NCBI GenBank assembly: GCA_015521685.1
Contig: WANT01000047.1
Location: 1-64,000, forward strand
Direction of reading: 5' to 3'
From: Aeropyrum sp.
GTDB taxonomy: Archaea > Thermoproteota > Thermoprotei_A > Sulfolobales > Acidilobaceae
DNA: 64,000 nucleotides
In this document: positions 53,694-62,496 of the stretch, in pieces
How positions within the stretch are numbered: the first letter of the stretch is position 1
How the letters are laid out: every line of letters starts with the position of its first letter
Position numbers and translations under genes: made by a program
The notes under the pieces: model-generated
Databases searched by the model: none
Told to the model about the DNA's origin: nothing
Seen by the model: the letters and a program-made list of their open reading frames with translations, nothing else

Positions 53694-54956
53694 TTAAAGT
53701 GTTGCATAGTGTGATACTTTCTGCAGAGCCTCATCCACGCTCCTGGCTACTAGGGGTTCACTCCTCCTCTCCAACCATGCTGAGGCTAGATAGTTGAGTG
53801 CATCTGGGTCTTTGAGGCCGTGACCAGTTAGGATCAGCACAACTATTGATCCATCCCTAACTGCACCCATCCTCTTTAGCTTTGCGAGGCCTGCTAGGGA
53901 GGCGGCGCTGGCAGGCTCAACAAGGATTCCCTCCTCTCTTGAAAGCATTACCATGGATTCTAGTATCTCGGAATCAGAAACTGCAACCATAGCCCCCCGA
54001 GACTCCCTCACCGCCTGTATTGCCTTATAGCCGTTTACTGGACTACCTATCCTGATCGCCGAGGCTATTGTCTCGGGATATTTTATAGGCCTAACTACAT
54101 TATCTCCACGCATCCAAGCCTCCACAATGGGGGAGGCCCCCTCGGCTTGGACTCCGATCATCCTAGGGCTAGGCCTGCCTAGTCCTAGCAGAGGGGATTC
54201 TCTGAACCCCTTCCATATAGCTGATATGTTGCCAGCGTTACCCACGGGAGCTATGACGAAGTCGACGTTCTCCCCCAGCTCCTCCGCGATCTCAAATCCG
54301 ATGGTCTTCTGCCCCTCTAGGCGATAAGGGTTAAAGCTGTTAAGTGGATATGCTAGAGAAGTCTCTGAGGCTCTTAAAACCACCTCAATTGCATTATCGA
54401 AAGTTCCTTCTATCTCAATGACTCTAGCCCCTAGGGAGGCTATCTGGCTCGACTTACCCCTAGCAACTTTACCTCGAGGCAGAACGACTAGCGGCGTGAG
54501 AGAGGCTTTCCTAGCGTAGGAGGACATGCTAGCTGCTGTATTACCTGTGCTGGCAGAAATGACTGCCCGGTATCCGAAGCTGAGTGCTATACTGACCCCG
54601 ACACTCATACCTCTATCTTTAAAACTGCCAGTCGGATTCTGGTATTCAGCCTTAGCGTAAAGCTGAAGCCCAAGCTTCTTAGATAGGTTGTCTAGCTTGA
54701 CTAGCGGAGTCTCGCCTTCTCCGAGGGAAATCCTGATCCTTGGCTTCGGAAGGAGATCGCTGTACCTCCATACACCTCTACCCTTAGGCGAGCCGGTAGA
54801 GTTGTATTGAGGTTCTAAGGGCTCCTTACAATACTCGCAGAGAAAGCTGTTGACTAAAGGCTTGTAAACGCGCCTACACCTTGGACAATGCAGGGATTCA
54901 GGCCCATAGACGCTGTAGTCCTCGTCAATAATACCATCCTCGCCTTTACTTCTACA
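53694..54956 (-). CDS. thrC: Threonine synthase; conserved 5' part lacks a canonical start codon
   Basis: PLP enzyme that converts O-phosphohomoserine to threonine. The frame runs from a TAA at 54957-54959 to the stop at 53694 and encodes about 420 residues. Zinc-knuckle-like CPRC and CEYC pairs are at codons 24-43, LGEGETPLVKL near 78-88 and the PLP-lysine motif NPTGSFKDRG at 107-116 (Lys113). The first canonical start in the frame, ATG at 54608, lies after that lysine and cannot give a working enzyme. No ATG, GTG or TTG occurs between 54956 and 54608. An out-of-frame ATG at 54973 would be joined by a one-base indel. Non-canonical initiation (for example CTG 54893) or a sequencing indel are the main explanations. 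Confidence 0.9.
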   Translation of the reverse strand, partial: CRSKGEDGIIDEDYSVYGPESLHCPRCRRVYKPLVNSFLCEYCKEPLEPQYNSTGSPKGRGVWRYSDLLPKPRIRISLGEGETPLVKLDNLSKKLGLQLYAKAEYQNPTGSFKDRGMSVGVSIALSFGYRAVISASTGNTAASMSSYARKASLTPLVVLPRGKVARGKSSQIASLGARVIEIEGTFDNAIEVVLRASETSLAYPLNSFNPYRLEGQKTIGFEIAEELGENVDFVIAPVGNAGNISAIWKGFRESPLLGLGRPSPRMIGVQAEGASPIVEAWMRGDNVVRPIKYPETIASAIRIGSPVNGYKAIQAVRESRGAMVAVSDSEILESMVMLSREEGILVEPASAASLAGLAKLKRMGAVRDGSIVVLILTGHGLKDPDALNYLASAWLERRSEPLVARSVDEALQKVSHYATL

Positions 54957-55149
54957 TTAGATTGATCTTGCATTGACACATATTTAGAGGCCTGAAACTT
55001 ACATAGTAGGATCTGGCTATGAAAATCTTCTTACCAATAAAACCAGTAGGCCCCCATATTAGAGGCTCCGATATAAAAGCCCATCTATTGCCATATGGTT
55101 TGTTGGAGATTGAGATAGACGTTTAGCAAAAGCCGCGGGTGGATATTGA

Positions 55150-55674
55150 TTGGACCCTGTCGCCGAGTCGTTCAGAAGGATCGTTGAAGAGATATACTGG
55201 CAGGAGAGTCTCGAGGAAGCAGAGAGAACCCTAGAGGAGAGGATCCGCAATATGGATAGAGACCTAAGAGAGCTCCTGTTAGAAAGAAGAAGAGAGTATT
55301 GCGGGGACCCCAAGTCTGTCCTCTCAGTTCTAAGCCTGGAGGCCTTACTATCGTCTGACGATAATGCTGATTCAACTGAAAAGAAGCTAGCCGTCCTCAA
55401 GGCTATGGTGAGCTCTGCCTTCCTCCTACAGTGCACTCCTACTTGGCAAGAGCTCGATAGCGAGGAGAAGGCGTGGATTCTAGCTCCATTGTACAGGGCT
55501 AGCTATGGCCTAGAGCTAGCCTCAAAGGGTTCGCACGTAGATGAATTCCATTTGAGCCACGCTGTGGAGATGCTGGAAATCGCTCTACAGAGAGCGGAGA
55601 TGCTGGGGCTGATAGAGGAGATGAGGGAGCATATAGAGAAGCTGGCGAGCAAGCTCCTAGAAGAGAGCATCTAG
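55150..55674 (+). CDS. Hypothetical all-helical protein (174 aa)
   Basis: Not recognised. Almost wholly helical and acidic: ESFRRIVEEIYWQESLEEAERTLEER at the start and ALQRAEMLGLIEEMREHIEKLASKLL at the end, suggesting a helical-bundle. TTG 55150 start. Followed by the minus-strand tRNA-Tyr. Confidence 0.6.
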   Translation: MDPVAESFRRIVEEIYWQESLEEAERTLEERIRNMDRDLRELLLERRREYCGDPKSVLSVLSLEALLSSDDNADSTEKKLAVLKAMVSSAFLLQCTPTWQELDSEEKAWILAPLYRASYGLELASKGSHVDEFHLSHAVEMLEIALQRAEMLGLIEEMREHIEKLASKLLEESI

Positions 55675-55812
55675 CCCTTCCTAGGTATGCATAATGGCAT
55701 ATTTCACTTCAGGAGAATGAGTTAGCCTATCTACCCATAATCTCTGAACTCAAGGTGGAGTTTAGCTATGGAGGAGCTTGTGGACCGGGGATTCCGGGGC
55801 GGGACCAGTGGT

Positions 55813-55922
55813 TGGTCCCGCCGCGGGGATTCGAACCCCGGACCACCCGGTATCTGCGGTTCTACACCGGGCTCGCCCGTGTCCCACTACAGCCGGGCGC
55901 TCTGCCGCTGAGCTACGGCGGG
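55813..55922 (-). tRNA. tRNA-Tyr(GUA) with a canonical 35-nt intron (37/38)
   Basis: Acceptor CCCGCCG pairs with CGGCGGG, discriminator A and an encoded CCA (55813-55815); C1-G72 is the archaeal tRNA-Tyr identity pair. Anticodon stem CCCGG/CCGGG, anticodon GUA, T arm CGGGG-TTCGAAT-CCCCG. The intron spans 55852-55886. Bulge-helix-bulge: CTGT pairs with GCAG, bulges AGT and ATA; cutting AG|T and AT|A restores A38. The intron folds further (ACAC/GTGT, GGGC/GCCC with loop GA). Mature length 75 nt with CCA. TATA-like ACCTTATAGG is at 55951-55960 on this strand. Confidence 0.95.
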
Positions 55923-55950
55923 ACCATACTAATCAAGTCTATCTCTGGAA

Positions 55951-55960
55951 CCTATAAGGT
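55951..55960 (-). promoter_or_regulatory. TATA-like element for tRNA-Tyr
   Basis: On the minus strand the sequence reads ACCTTATAGG about 33 bp before tRNA nucleotide 1, preceded by AAA that could serve as a BRE. Confidence 0.45.
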
Positions 55961-56168
55961 TTGAATGAGAGCAAATCTAATCTACGTTAAAGCCTCTTAA
56001 CGGTATATTGATTGACTTAGTATTATGGTCTGTATTAGGGCGATGAGGATAGGTGGGCTTTTCTGATGTAGTGAGGAGTGCGGTCGTAGCCGAGCCCATA
56101 TGAGGCAGCAATAGCTTCATATCTGGATAAGGCAGAATTGATAGAATTAGGTGTGTAAGGGTGGTGCT

Positions 56169-56660
56169 ATGACTAGTCTTAAGTTAGAAGTTGTGGATAT
56201 AGAGATTCCTGAAGGAGCTAATATAATTATAGGGAAAAGCCATTTTATCAAAACCGTAGAGGATATATACGAAGTTCTGGTAACTAGTTGTCCTTCACTA
56301 AAGTTCGGCATCGGATTCTGCGAGGCCTCAGGGAAGAGGCTAGTAAGGCATGACGGAAATGATGAAGAGCTTCGGCAGGCGGCGATCAAGGCATGCCTTA
56401 AGATAGGTGCTGGCCACGTCTTCGTGATTTACATTAAGGGTGGGTGGCCTATCAATGTCCTCAACGCTCTGAAGAATGTTCAGGAAGTGGTGTCGGTTGA
56501 GGCGGCCACTGCCAACCCTGTGAAGGTCATTGTAGCCGATCTCGGGGAGCAGAGAGCGTTACTAGGGGTTGCAGACGGCTTCAAACCTCTGGGTGTGGAG
56601 TCTGAGGAGGATATTCGGGAGAGGAAGGAGTTTCTAAGGAAGATAGGGTACAAGAGGTAA
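56169..56660 (+). CDS. Adenosine-specific kinase-family protein (DUF355-type)
   Basis: About 163 residues from ATG 56169 ([35 protein letters not shown]), which has GGGTGG upstream; a GTG-type start at 56151 would add six residues. [38 protein letters not shown] and [14 protein letters not shown] match the small archaeal/thermophile family named adenosine-specific kinase from structural work. The exact reaction in vivo is not settled. Confidence 0.85.
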   Translation: MTSLKLEVVDIEIPEGANIIIGKSHFIKTVEDIYEVLVTSCPSLKFGIGFCEASGKRLVRHDGNDEELRQAAIKACLKIGAGHVFVIYIKGGWPINVLNALKNVQEVVSVEAATANPVKVIVADLGEQRALLGVADGFKPLGVESEEDIRERKEFLRKIGYKR

Positions 56661-56680
56661 CGCCACAGCCACGCCTAAGC

Positions 56681-58555
56681 CTATCTAGCCTTATCTAAAC
56701 CTAGTTTTTCTTTGATCCACTTGAGTTTGATCTCAAGCCTCTTCCTCCTATGCCTTGGAGAGGACAGAATGCTGTGGCTATGGCTACCTCTAGTGAAGAC
56801 TAGTAGGGTGCTATCCTTACCTAGGATCTTCAAGGCTGTATGCATGGCCAGAGCCTGGTCAATGAAGCACCTATAGTCCTGCATGCTGTGGATTATGAGG
56901 AGAGGCGTCTTAACCTTCTCAGCGTTGAATACAGGGCTCCTCTTAACATACTCCTCCAAGTTGTCTAGAGGCGTGCCACCAATCTGGTCCACGTCAAACC
57001 AATACCCTATATCGGCGGCCCAGAAGTCAGCTATCCAGTCAGCTATACCATTCTCGCTTACCGCTGCCGAGAACTTGCTAGTCTTAGTTATAATCACATT
57101 CGTCATGTAACCGCCGTAGCTGATGCCTGTAACGACGAGGCGGGATTGGTCAGCGTCAACTCTGGCTAGGACCTCGGAAAGGAAGTCCATGATCTGGTTG
57201 AAATCAACCTCGCCGTACTTCCCTCTAATATCCGCGAATTCTTCTGAGTAGCCGTCGCTCCCCCTCGGATTGGAGTAAGCTACGATAAAGCCTTGGGAGG
57301 CGAATAGCTGCATCTCGTAGTGGAACGAGTACCCATACATACCCTTGGGCCCGCCGTGAACGAAGAGTATAAGTGGTTTAGGCCCCTCGGTATCATCGGG
57401 TTCTATGAACCAGCCGTCTATCTGGTCTCCCTGGCTATTTAGACTTATGTGTATGGGCTTGTAGAGCTTGAATTTCTCTCCGAGCCAGCTATTTATACTA
57501 GTCACTTGAAGGACCCTACCGCCGGATAGTCTGTAGACTTCGGTGGGCGATACTGGGTTTGAGGCGGTGAAAACAGTGTCCACACCGTTCGAGTGAGCCT
57601 CGTAGATCACGGAGTCCATCCTTACGAGGTCCTCAACTCCCTTCTCATCAATTACTGCTAGTACGCTCCTACCAGAATCTGCGTATACTACGGCTGGCCT
57701 TCCGTCTAGCCCTCCAGCTATGGACCATATGTTTCTATCCAGCGAATCGCATGATAGGCACTCAGCACCACCTCCTTGTAACTTGTATAGTTTGTTGTGG
57801 CTCGCTATGCCTATCTCTCTCTTATGAGCTAAGAGGTAGAGCTCCTGCCCTACACACTTTATGCTAGATATAGTAAGTCCTTCCAGGATAGTTTCTGGCT
57901 CCCCGCCCTCCGGCTTAATTCTCTTGAGATGGGTGGTCAAAGGATCCTTCCAGGACTCGAGCGATACGTAGTAAATATATCCTCTGCATGATTCGGCCGA
58001 CGCTACGCCAATCTTCTCCTCGGTTATCTTTTCTACAAAGCCTGAATCGGCATCAACTAGATGTAACTGGTCTGAGAGGCCAGCTATGAATCCAGCCCCG
58101 TCAAACCAAAGGGGTAGCCTGTTAGTCATAACGTAGTCTCCATCGCCATCATAGAAATCCTTCTCTTCAACTGGCGCTACTACGAGCATCCTCCTAGCAT
58201 CTAGCCAGGCTAGAGAGGAAATCCCGTGTTTGAACCAGGCTATGCGCCTAGCCTCTCCAAGCCTACCTGCAACGTATAGTCCGGAACCCTTCTCCCCTTT
58301 ACCCGCGGTTCTTCTGCTGGCGAATGCCAGTAGCCGCGAGTCAGGGCTCCACTCAGGCTGCGAGTCTCCCTCTCCCTGGTAGAAAGACTGCTCTCCAGAG
58401 GACCATAGAACGCGGATCTCGTTTCGATACTTATTTGACTCAAGGTCGGGGACTGTGGTCGAAAACGCTATATCTCCAGATGGCGATATCCTAGGGGAAG
58501 ATATCCTAACAAGGCGAAGCACTTCTTCCACTCCTAGCTTCCTACGACTAGGCAA
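56681..58555 (-). CDS. S9 family serine peptidase, acylaminoacyl-peptidase-like
   Basis: 624 residues. N-terminal seven-bladed beta-propeller (about residues 30-340: FSTTVPDLESNKYRNEIRV, QPEWSPDSRLLAFASRR) and C-terminal alpha/beta-hydrolase domain. The nucleophile is Ser479 in VTGISYGGYMTN, the acid is likely in IHSMQDYRC and the His in FTRGSHSHS. Homologues remove N-acylated amino acids from peptides. No signal peptide, so cytoplasmic. Start at 58555; the next gene upstream on the same strand lies beyond a GC-rich RNA region. Confidence 0.9.
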   Translation of the reverse strand: MPSRRKLGVEEVLRLVRISSPRISPSGDIAFSTTVPDLESNKYRNEIRVLWSSGEQSFYQGEGDSQPEWSPDSRLLAFASRRTAGKGEKGSGLYVAGRLGEARRIAWFKHGISSLAWLDARRMLVVAPVEEKDFYDGDGDYVMTNRLPLWFDGAGFIAGLSDQLHLVDADSGFVEKITEEKIGVASAESCRGYIYYVSLESWKDPLTTHLKRIKPEGGEPETILEGLTISSIKCVGQELYLLAHKREIGIASHNKLYKLQGGGAECLSCDSLDRNIWSIAGGLDGRPAVVYADSGRSVLAVIDEKGVEDLVRMDSVIYEAHSNGVDTVFTASNPVSPTEVYRLSGGRVLQVTSINSWLGEKFKLYKPIHISLNSQGDQIDGWFIEPDDTEGPKPLILFVHGGPKGMYGYSFHYEMQLFASQGFIVAYSNPRGSDGYSEEFADIRGKYGEVDFNQIMDFLSEVLARVDADQSRLVVTGISYGGYMTNVIITKTSKFSAAVSENGIADWIADFWAADIGYWFDVDQIGGTPLDNLEEYVKRSPVFNAEKVKTPLLIIHSMQDYRCFIDQALAMHTALKILGKDSTLLVFTRGSHSHSILSSPRHRRKRLEIKLKWIKEKLGLDKAR

Positions 58556-58667
58556 TGACTATTCCCCATAGGCACAGTTGGAACGCCAAGAGTGTAAATA
58601 TAGAGCTGTAAAGCAAGTACATCAGCAAAAAGAGGAAAAGCCGCTTAAGTAAGACAATGTCTTTATC

Positions 58668-58760
58668 TGGAGCGGCCGGGAGCAGACCCCCGCCCCGCCT
58701 AGAGCCCTAGGCCTATTCGGGCCTAGCTATGAAAGGCGGCTTCCCTCCCGGCACACACAA
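58668..58760 (+). ncRNA. GC-rich structured RNA, H/ACA-guide-like
   Basis: A GC-rich block in a moderately AT-rich intergenic region. Outer stem GCCGGGAG (58675-58682) pairs with CTCCCGGC (58745-58752), followed at once by ACA (58753-58755). An inner CCGCC/GGCGG stem and terminal hairpin CTAGGCC-TATTCG-GGCCTAG (58707-58726) are separated by TAGA and ATGAAA, which could form a kink-turn. The ACA sits about 13-14 nt after the inner stem. A TATA-like CTTAAGT (58643) and an AAGACA.TGTCTT palindrome (58651-58663) precede it. GC-rich sequence continues to about 58845 with small hairpins (GCTAT/ATAGC, GCGG/CCGC), so the transcript may be longer. On the opposite strand no RNA motif was seen. The rest of the gap (58556-58667 and 58846-58875) holds nothing recognisable. 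Confidence 0.5.
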
Positions 58761-58875
58761 GCACTTATCCGAAGCTAGGCTATCGTATAGCGGCTGAACC
58801 GCGAGGGCGAGCGAGTTGAGGGTTCGAAGCCAATGGTTGGAGGGTTAGGGTATGTTTTGTTCATGCGAAAAACTT

Positions 58876-59592
58876 TCAGTGTCTGGGCGGTAGTAATCCT
58901 CCGAGGTCCTCGATCTCCTTTGAAGCCTCTTCTAGGTCCTTGAAGGTGTCAATGCTCCTCCAGTAGTAGGGGGGTATCTCGTACCTCACTGCTACTAGCT
59001 TTTTCATACTGGCCAGTTGTGGGAATGTTGTTTTCTCTATGTCGCCATGGTCTGGCAAATATTTCACTATCTCGCTGCTCACCGCGTACAGGCCTCCATT
59101 GATCCAGTAGTCGTGGATCAGGGGCTTCTCCCTGAATCCCGAGACGTTGCTGTCTTCCAGCTCTAGAATTCCGTAGGGGCTTCTTAGTGGTACTGCTGCT
59201 ATGCCCGCAGTGGCTTTCCTTTCCTGGACAAGATTGACTAGAGGTCCTGGATCGATGTTAGTCACTATATCACCATTAACTACCAGGACCACTGGCTCCT
59301 TCTCTATAATATGTCTCGCATTCCAGAGAGCTCCCGCAGTACCTAGAGGGCTGTCCTCAACGACGTACGTGATTCTAACTCCGAGTCTAGAGCCCGAACC
59401 TACCTCTTCGATTATCTTCTCCTTTAGGTATCCGACTAGGAGTACGAACTCCTGAACCCCGTAGTACTTTAGCCACTCTATTTGGTGCACTAGGACTGGC
59501 TTTCCCGCGACTTCAAGGAGGGGTTTAGGCTTTTGCTCTGTGAGAGGTCTTAGCCTCTTGCCATATCCACCAGCTAGGATTAGCGCTAGCAC
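58876..59592 (-). CDS. Sugar-phosphate nucleotidyltransferase
   Basis: 238 residues. Nucleotide-binding motif LILAGGYGKRLRPLTEQKPKPLLEV at the start (residues 4-28), then VVEDSPLGTAGALW and VVNGDIVTNID (metal Asp). This is the catalytic domain of glucose-1-phosphate thymidylyl- or mannose-1-phosphate guanylyl-transferases, without the usual left-handed beta-helix C-terminal domain. It may supply nucleotide sugars for glycosylation of surface proteins such as the neighbouring Thr-rich protein. Confidence 0.88.
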   Translation of the reverse strand: MLALILAGGYGKRLRPLTEQKPKPLLEVAGKPVLVHQIEWLKYYGVQEFVLLVGYLKEKIIEEVGSGSRLGVRITYVVEDSPLGTAGALWNARHIIEKEPVVLVVNGDIVTNIDPGPLVNLVQERKATAGIAAVPLRSPYGILELEDSNVSGFREKPLIHDYWINGGLYAVSSEIVKYLPDHGDIEKTTFPQLASMKKLVAVRYEIPPYYWRSIDTFKDLEEASKEIEDLGGLLPPRH

Positions 59593-59718
59593 TTCTCGTC
59601 AGCCCTAAATGGTGAAAAATGGGTGTGTGCAATATTATGTTTGAGGGTTAAAAAATTAAAACGATATTGTAAAAGACTATTCTTGAATGGCCAGTTATCC
59701 GCAATGCTTGTTGTTTGA

Positions 59719-61317
59719 TCACTTGTTTCTTAGCAGGAAGTATGCAGCACCTGCTAGTGCGAGAAGGATGGCCGCAGCAGCTCCAGCCACAATCGATACT
59801 GGTATTCCCTCGTCACCACCAGATTCAGATGGGGTCTCGCCTTCATCTTCCTCCCTAGGTGTCTCCCCGGTCTCGGAGGTCTGCTCCTTTGTTGTATTAT
59901 CTTCAGTCATTGTTGTTTCTGTCCTCGCGTCACCAGGTTTCTCGGTCTTTTGCGTCTTGGTCTCTTCGCCAACCGTCTCGGTTGTTGTGGTTGTTGTGGT
60001 TTCCTCGCCACCAACGCTTATCTGTGGAGTGGTCTCGGCTTTAGCAATGTTGTAAGAGGACTCATCAAGACTGGTAAAGCCTATGGCAATGAGCACTATT
60101 TTTACGTCGTCAGTGCTTATTCCGTAGGGATCTTCTATTAGTTTCCTCTCTAGCTCGTTCAATCCTGACGTTGGGACCCCTTTCTTTACACGCTGCTGGA
60201 ATAGAAGCTCGAATTTCCAGCTACTCCAGTCTCCCTCCCCGCTTGGCATTAGGGCGGCTTTGAACGTTATCGTAGCGACACCGCCTGGGGAGCTGGTGGT
60301 GAACTCGGAGTAGAAGCCATCCGAGCGGTCTGGGTCAGCCTGGCTATCGGGGCCTATGTTGGTGTTGAAGGCTGTCTGGCCAACGAGCTTTCCAAGATAG
60401 TATACCTCGATAGCAACTGCAACGTGGGATGCATTAGAGGATGAGCCCTCAGCCTCTAGCTTGTAAGTTATAATGTATTCCTCGCTGGTCTCCTCGAGAG
60501 ATATGGAGAAGACAGGCTCAGAGCGGAATTCGACACTAACACTGGTTGTCGTTGGCTCTAGCTGGCTATAGAAGGGCTCGTCCTCGTCATAGTATGTGGT
60601 GGTATCCACGGGAGGATACTCTGTAGTCTCTGTCCCAGTATACGTTGTGGTGTACTCTGACTCAGGTTGCTCTACAAAGTCGATCTCATCTACTGCAACT
60701 TGACCCACCTGCATATATTGGTCCGAAACCATGATTGAGAATTCGGCGTCGACGAGTATAGACACTCTATTCTCGAATGCGTCCCGCAGAGACTCTAGAT
60801 ACGACTGGCCAATAGTGTTGCTTGTGAAGATTATGTCTAGCCTCTCCTCGCTAACCTCCACCGCTCCAGATGACGATATCGAGCCCCACGGTCCCTCAAG
60901 AGTTATGTATGACTGTTGCAATGACATCCCGGGCATAGACATAACAACGCTATCAATCTGCAGAATAATGCCATCTCCCTCAAGGCCGATCTCTATGTTG
61001 ACAGTCACTCCGTAATTTATGTACATATTCTGGCCTTCAAGCGGTCCTGGAGGAGGAAACGTGTTGGCAGGATAGAATGATAGTTTGAGGGCTTCGCTAC
61101 TCGAATAGATCTCGACATACTCGACATCGGCTAGCGATACATCAATAAACGTGCCTCCGTACGCCTGAGAGTAGCTGTCATTGACAGCGTCCTCAACTAC
61201 CATGCTGAACTCGCTCTCGCCATACGCCTTGAGAATTGGCGTGGCCTGTAATGCGAGGGCAGATACAAAAAGGAGAGCGAAAATACTCTTTGTTACCTGC
61301 GATAATGATATTTTCAA
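59719..61317 (-). CDS. Thr-rich cell-surface protein with C-terminal membrane anchor
   Basis: 532 residues. N-terminal signal-like helix (SIFALLFVSALALQATPILKA, residues 11-31); ordered beta-rich ectodomain to about residue 430; then a Thr/Glu-rich linker (about 430-505, TTTTTTETVGEETK..) and a C-terminal membrane helix (SIVAGAAAAILLALAGAAYFLL) ending in RNK. The layout is typical of archaeal stalked surface or substrate-binding proteins whose Thr-rich spacer is glycosylated. The ectodomain fold is not recognised. The nucleotidyltransferase gene follows 126 bp downstream. Confidence 0.8.
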   Translation of the reverse strand: MKISLSQVTKSIFALLFVSALALQATPILKAYGESEFSMVVEDAVNDSYSQAYGGTFIDVSLADVEYVEIYSSSEALKLSFYPANTFPPPGPLEGQNMYINYGVTVNIEIGLEGDGIILQIDSVVMSMPGMSLQQSYITLEGPWGSISSSGAVEVSEERLDIIFTSNTIGQSYLESLRDAFENRVSILVDAEFSIMVSDQYMQVGQVAVDEIDFVEQPESEYTTTYTGTETTEYPPVDTTTYYDEDEPFYSQLEPTTTSVSVEFRSEPVFSISLEETSEEYIITYKLEAEGSSSNASHVAVAIEVYYLGKLVGQTAFNTNIGPDSQADPDRSDGFYSEFTTSSPGGVATITFKAALMPSGEGDWSSWKFELLFQQRVKKGVPTSGLNELERKLIEDPYGISTDDVKIVLIAIGFTSLDESSYNIAKAETTPQISVGGEETTTTTTTETVGEETKTQKTEKPGDARTETTMTEDNTTKEQTSETGETPREEDEGETPSESGGDEGIPVSIVAGAAAAILLALAGAAYFLLRNK

Positions 61318-61434
61318 CTCTTCATACTCCGCAGCCTATATTATTGGCTACACTTCTAGAGGATACAATACATAGGGTATAAATATTGCGACAAAACTTG
61401 GATGGAGCCATTTCCGTTGAGAACTCAAGATCCT

Positions 61435-62418
61435 TTATTGAGAAGGTGATACAGTTGCTGGTATCCCTAAAACCTTCTCAACATATTTGGCAGTAAACCA
61501 CGCATCAGTACTCCTCACACCATCGATCAACACCAGCCTAGGCTTGGCTTCCTCAACATAGGAGACTATCTCTCGGAACGTTGCGTGATCGCTGAAGGCT
61601 ACGTTTATTAATCTATCGCCAGCCCAAGCCGCCGGAGCCCTGAGCTCCCACCCAGTGAGCCTTACGTGTATGCCAGGCCTCCTCGAGTAGCTTTTGACTT
61701 TGCTCATGTGTGCAAAGACTATTGCCGAGTAATCTATATTATCGCCCGAATATATCCTGAGGGGCTCAACATCAACGCCATAAAACTCAGAAGCGATCCT
61801 AGCTAGAGCAACGGTTCTACTATCAGCCATGAACTCCAGCCTGACGCCTCTAAGCCTGAGTTGAGCCATAACTTCCTGAAGCTTGCCATGATATCCGTAT
61901 ATCCACACAGGCCCCTCTCCGATGAACCTGTCAATAATCTCCATCAGAGCAGCCAGAGCATCCCACTCACCCCACCTCCTCTGAAGCCTAGGGCTGCCGT
62001 AGGTGGCATCAACTACAAGGCAGTCAAGACCCTTGAGGGGGGGCGTGCCCGGCATTTTAAAGTCGCTCGTATAGCCGTATGAACCCTCAGCAGTCTCCAC
62101 TAGGACCTGTGCACTCCCGGCTATATGCCTAGCCTTGAGTAGCCTCACCCTCTCCCCATCAAACTCCATGGACCCTCCGTAAGGGAGTTCAACCCTCTTC
62201 TCCAGCGGGACTCGATAACCTAGCACATCAAGGAATTTGAATGTGTACGGAGTAGCAATCACCAACAGGCTCTCCCTAGCACTCCTCCCCAGCCCCTTAG
62301 TGTGATCAGAGTGAGCATGGGTTACCACCCTAATTGGGCGTTTATGGTAACCATCTATAGTGTAGTTAGATCCTAGCAGTATAGCGCCGCTCTTGGTAAC
62401 TCGGGCTTTGCAATCCAA
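61435..62418 (-). CDS. MBL-fold nuclease, beta-CASP/SNM1-like
   Basis: 327 residues. THAHSDHTKG (metal motif 2), HIAGSAQV (motif 3), YTSDFKM (motif 4) and FSDHATF (C-terminal beta-CASP-type His) match the metallo-beta-lactamase nucleases of the CPSF/SNM1 class. Between the motifs lies a cap region (about residues 130-230) of beta-CASP size. Probable role: RNA or DNA end processing. Start at 62418. Confidence 0.8.
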   Translation of the reverse strand: MDCKARVTKSGAILLGSNYTIDGYHKRPIRVVTHAHSDHTKGLGRSARESLLVIATPYTFKFLDVLGYRVPLEKRVELPYGGSMEFDGERVRLLKARHIAGSAQVLVETAEGSYGYTSDFKMPGTPPLKGLDCLVVDATYGSPRLQRRWGEWDALAALMEIIDRFIGEGPVWIYGYHGKLQEVMAQLRLRGVRLEFMADSRTVALARIASEFYGVDVEPLRIYSGDNIDYSAIVFAHMSKVKSYSRRPGIHVRLTGWELRAPAAWAGDRLINVAFSDHATFREIVSYVEEAKPRLVLIDGVRSTDAWFTAKYVEKVLGIPATVSPSQ

Positions 62419-62496
62419 ACTGCTAGTCCCACCTCAAGTGGATAGCGCGGGCGCCTTTATCCCAGTTACCCTCTTAGAGAGCCAGCTAGCATTCTT

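Noticed and set aside
54606-54608. ATG 54608 as the real thrC start
   Set aside because: It would delete the PLP lysine and the whole N-terminal domain.
56039-56095. Another C/D RNA (GCGATGAG... CTGA ... CCGA)
   Set aside because: Box C is imperfect, D' overlaps the putative C' and the final box is CCGA; geometry differs from the other three.
58668-58850. SRP RNA or RNase P RNA
   Set aside because: A GGGAGCAG stretch recalls SRP helix 8, but the GGxCAGGxCCGGAAGG context and long helix 5 partner are missing; no RNase P CR-I or CR-V motif either.
59687-60055. Plus-strand frame rich in Ser/Val opposite the surface-protein gene
   Set aside because: It is the antisense image of the Thr-rich linker and membrane anchor, with no own initiation signals.
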